Assembly (NCBI GenBank): GCA_052390035.1
Contig: JBQTHI010000085.1
Location: 1 to 6,131, forward strand
Length of the DNA stretch: 6,131 nucleotides
Direction: 5' to 3'
Source of the DNA: JBQTHI01 sp052390035
GTDB lineage: Bacteria; Actinomycetota; Acidimicrobiia; Spongiisociales; ZC4RG35
The first letter of the stretch is position 1; every line of letters begins with the position of its first letter. The notes beneath the pieces were generated by a model, which was given only the letters and a program-made list of their open reading frames with translations, was not told the origin of the DNA and made no database searches. The position numbers and the translations under genes are program-made. Below, one piece after another: positions 4,756-6,131 of this stretch.

Positions 4756-5895
4756 ATGCATCTCATCCCCCGCCCGGCCCTGAGCATCGGGATCGAGGAG
4801 GAGTATCTGTTGGTCGATCGCCAGACGAGAAACCTGGTCAACGATCCGTCGGCCGAGATGTGGATGGCGGCCCAGGAGGCGCTCGGGGCAAGAGCGATGC
4901 CCGAGTTCCTGCGCGCTCAACTCGAGGTGGCCACCGGCGTCAACGACTCGGTCAAGGGAGCCGCCGAGGAGTTGGGGGTGATGCGCCGCACGCTCAACGA
5001 GGTGCTCGACCCTCACGGGGCGGCGATCATGGCCGCCTCCACCCACCCCTTCGCGCTTTGGTGGGAGCAGCAACCCACCGACAAAGACCGATACAAGGTG
5101 ATGGCCGAAGACCTGGGGATGGTGGCCCGCCGGATGGTCATTTGCGGTATGCATGTTCATGCCGGGATCGATGACCCCGATCTTCGGATCGACCTGATGA
5201 ATCAGGTTCGGTATTTCCTTCCCCATCTCCTCACCCTTTCCACTTCTTCCCCGTTCTGGGGCTCACGCCAGACCGGGCTGAAGAGCTATCGCATATCGAC
5301 GTTCCGGACAATGCCGCGGACCGGGCTACCCGAGGAGTTCGCCAGTTGGAGCGAATACCAGCGCCACGTCGACGTGCTGGTCAAGGCGAGAATCATCGAG
5401 GACTCCACCAAGATCTGGTGGGACATACGGCCCTCGGCCCGCTTCCCCACCTTGGAGATGCGAATCACCGACGTCTGCACCCGGGTGGAGGATGCGGCGA
5501 CGGTGGCCGCGTTGTACGTCTCGTTGCTCCACATGCTCTATCGGCTTCGGGTCGGCAATCAGCGGTGGCGGCAGTACGCCCCGATGTTGATCTCCGAGAA
5601 CATCTGGCGGGCCCAACGGTACGGGATCGACGGGAGCCTGATGGATTATGGAAGGGGAGTGCTGGTGCCCTATGCCGACCTGGTCGAGGAGATGATCGAA
5701 TTGTTGCGCCCCGACGCCGAAGAGCTTGGTTGTGTGGAGGAGATCGAGCGGGCTCGCACAATTGTCGCCAATGGAACTTCTGCCGACCGCCAGCTTCGGA
5801 TCTACCAGGCCGCCATCACCGACGGAGCCACCGGCGAAGAGGCGATGAGGTCGGTGGTTGACTACCTCATCGACGACAGCGTGCACGGCATCTGA
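4756..5895 (+). CDS. YbdK-type carboxylate-amine ligase (GCS2 family)
   Basis: A 379-residue ATP-dependent ligase of the glutamate-cysteine ligase 2 family, related to E. coli YbdK. That enzyme has weak gamma-glutamylcysteine ligase activity, and its physiological substrate is unsettled. Family motifs run in order: SIGIEEEYLLVD (10-21), with the acidic EEE cluster expected to bind metal-ATP; AASTHPFALW (93-102); CGMHVHAGIDD (130-140); LSTSSPFWGSRQTGLKSYR (161-179); and WWDIRPSARFPTLEMRITDVC (221-241). Length is normal for the family and I see no truncation. The protein should be cytosolic. It starts 9 nt after the tag stop with no ribosome binding site, so it is either coupled to tag or read from a promoter overlapping the tag stop. 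It ends flush against the convergent gene at its right. A role in low-molecular-weight thiol synthesis beside a DNA alkylation repair gene is tempting, but it rests on adjacency only. Confidence 0.88.
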   Translation: MHLIPRPALSIGIEEEYLLVDRQTRNLVNDPSAEMWMAAQEALGARAMPEFLRAQLEVATGVNDSVKGAAEELGVMRRTLNEVLDPHGAAIMAASTHPFALWWEQQPTDKDRYKVMAEDLGMVARRMVICGMHVHAGIDDPDLRIDLMNQVRYFLPHLLTLSTSSPFWGSRQTGLKSYRISTFRTMPRTGLPEEFASWSEYQRHVDVLVKARIIEDSTKIWWDIRPSARFPTLEMRITDVCTRVEDAATVAALYVSLLHMLYRLRVGNQRWRQYAPMLISENIWRAQRYGIDGSLMDYGRGVLVPYADLVEEMIELLRPDAEELGCVEEIERARTIVANGTSADRQLRIYQAAITDGATGEEAMRSVVDYLIDDSVHGI

Positions 5896-5907
5896 TCAGG
5901 CCTGATC
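5894..5907. repeat. 14-bp perfect palindrome across a convergent gene junction
   Basis: GATCAGGCCTGATC is its own reverse complement. It covers most of the ligase stop codon and the stop plus the last three codons of the opposite gene. As RNA it could fold only into a 5-bp stem with a GGCC loop and no U-tract, so it is a weak terminator at best. Confidence 0.5.
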
Positions 5908-6131
5908 GACCACCCCGATGGCCCACCCGAGGCCTTCGGTGGGGTTCTCCACTGCCAGGTTGAGGGTCCAGCCGGTGGGCGGGGAATAATCCGACCAGGC
6001 AAACCAACGCAGATTGTCGAGGGCATTACCCAACGCCTCCCCCGCCGCCGGCCAGTCGAGCCCGGCGAGGGCTGAAAGGGCCCACCACGCCGAGAAACGA
6101 CCGGCGGCCCCGCCCCGGCGCCGGCCCATCG
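5896..6131 (-). CDS. Hypothetical protein, C-terminal fragment
   Basis: The frame is open from the right edge to the stop at 5896-5898, giving at least 77 residues. An in-frame ATG at 6127-6129 is the last possible start in the window, but the gene probably extends beyond the edge, so I treat it as partial. The visible part is rich in Trp, Ala and Gly. It contains GRFSAWWALSALAGLDWP (residues 11-28), LDNLRWFAWSDY (37-48) and PPTGWTLNLAVENP (50-63). No signal peptide, clear membrane helix or catalytic motif is seen. The composition and the gapless convergent packing with the ligase suggest a real gene rather than a shadow, since no competing frame covers this stretch. I do not recognise the family with confidence. 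It resembles conserved actinobacterial proteins of unknown function. Confidence 0.6.
   Translation of the reverse strand, partial: MGRRRGGAAGRFSAWWALSALAGLDWPAAGEALGNALDNLRWFAWSDYSPPTGWTLNLAVENPTEGLGWAIGVVDQA

Noticed and set aside
4516..5226. A 236-codon minus-strand open frame opposite tag and the ligase
   Set aside because: It has His/Arg/Gly-rich composition typical of antisense frames, and the plus strand encodes two well-matched enzymes.
4081..5895. A thiol-biosynthesis or alkylation-resistance operon made of tag and the ligase
   Set aside because: The only support is adjacency. No other thiol-pathway or stress gene is present and the ligase substrate is unknown.

Overview
This is a GC-rich, gene-dense bacterial window, most likely from a high-GC actinobacterium, possibly a deep-branching class. 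That placement is an inference. It rests on strong GC bias at third codon positions, genes without a clear Shine-Dalgarno site that have a -10-like hexamer just upstream of the ATG, and a five-helix membrane molybdoenzyme of a kind known from actinobacteria.

Layout. (1) 1-287 (+) is the C-terminal end of heme O synthase (CtaB/CyoE family), cut by the left edge. (2) 305-1207 (+) is a divergent Lgt-family membrane protein 17 nt downstream. (3) 1208-1414 is a 207-nt regulatory leader. It holds an extended -10 promoter, a 19-codon ORF (1256-1315) encoding MTSRYYAYFAFTGPGSRMA, a candidate antiterminator and a strong GC-rich hairpin followed by a T-rich tail. It reads as a ribosome-mediated Tyr/Phe attenuator. 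(4) 1415-2461 (+) is a DAHP synthase-like domain (type I-beta fold) fused to a C-terminal AroQ chorismate mutase. (5) 2465-4003 (-), convergent with a 3-nt gap, is a polytopic membrane-anchored sulfite-oxidase-family molybdopterin oxidoreductase. (6) 4081-4746 (+), divergent from it, is DNA-3-methyladenine glycosylase I. (7) 4756-5895 (+) is a YbdK-type carboxylate-amine ligase 9 nt later. (8) 5896-6131 (-) is the C-terminal end of an unidentified protein whose stop codon abuts that of the ligase.

Functional links. The leader peptide and the downstream enzyme make one coherent unit. Five of seven consecutive leader codons are Tyr or Phe, and the gene after the terminator carries the branch-point activity (chorismate mutase) leading to those two amino acids. 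A ribosome stalled by scarcity of either would leave the terminator's left arm free to pair with an upstream segment.

The second notable observation is in the enzyme. Its DAHP synthase domain keeps the four metal ligands but has changed several substrate-binding residues (KPRT to KTNG, GAR to GSA, KRG to RRG), while its mutase domain looks almost wholly intact. The other genes look like ordinary housekeeping or accessory functions with no evident shared pathway. No rRNA, tRNA, CRISPR array, IS element or phage gene was seen.
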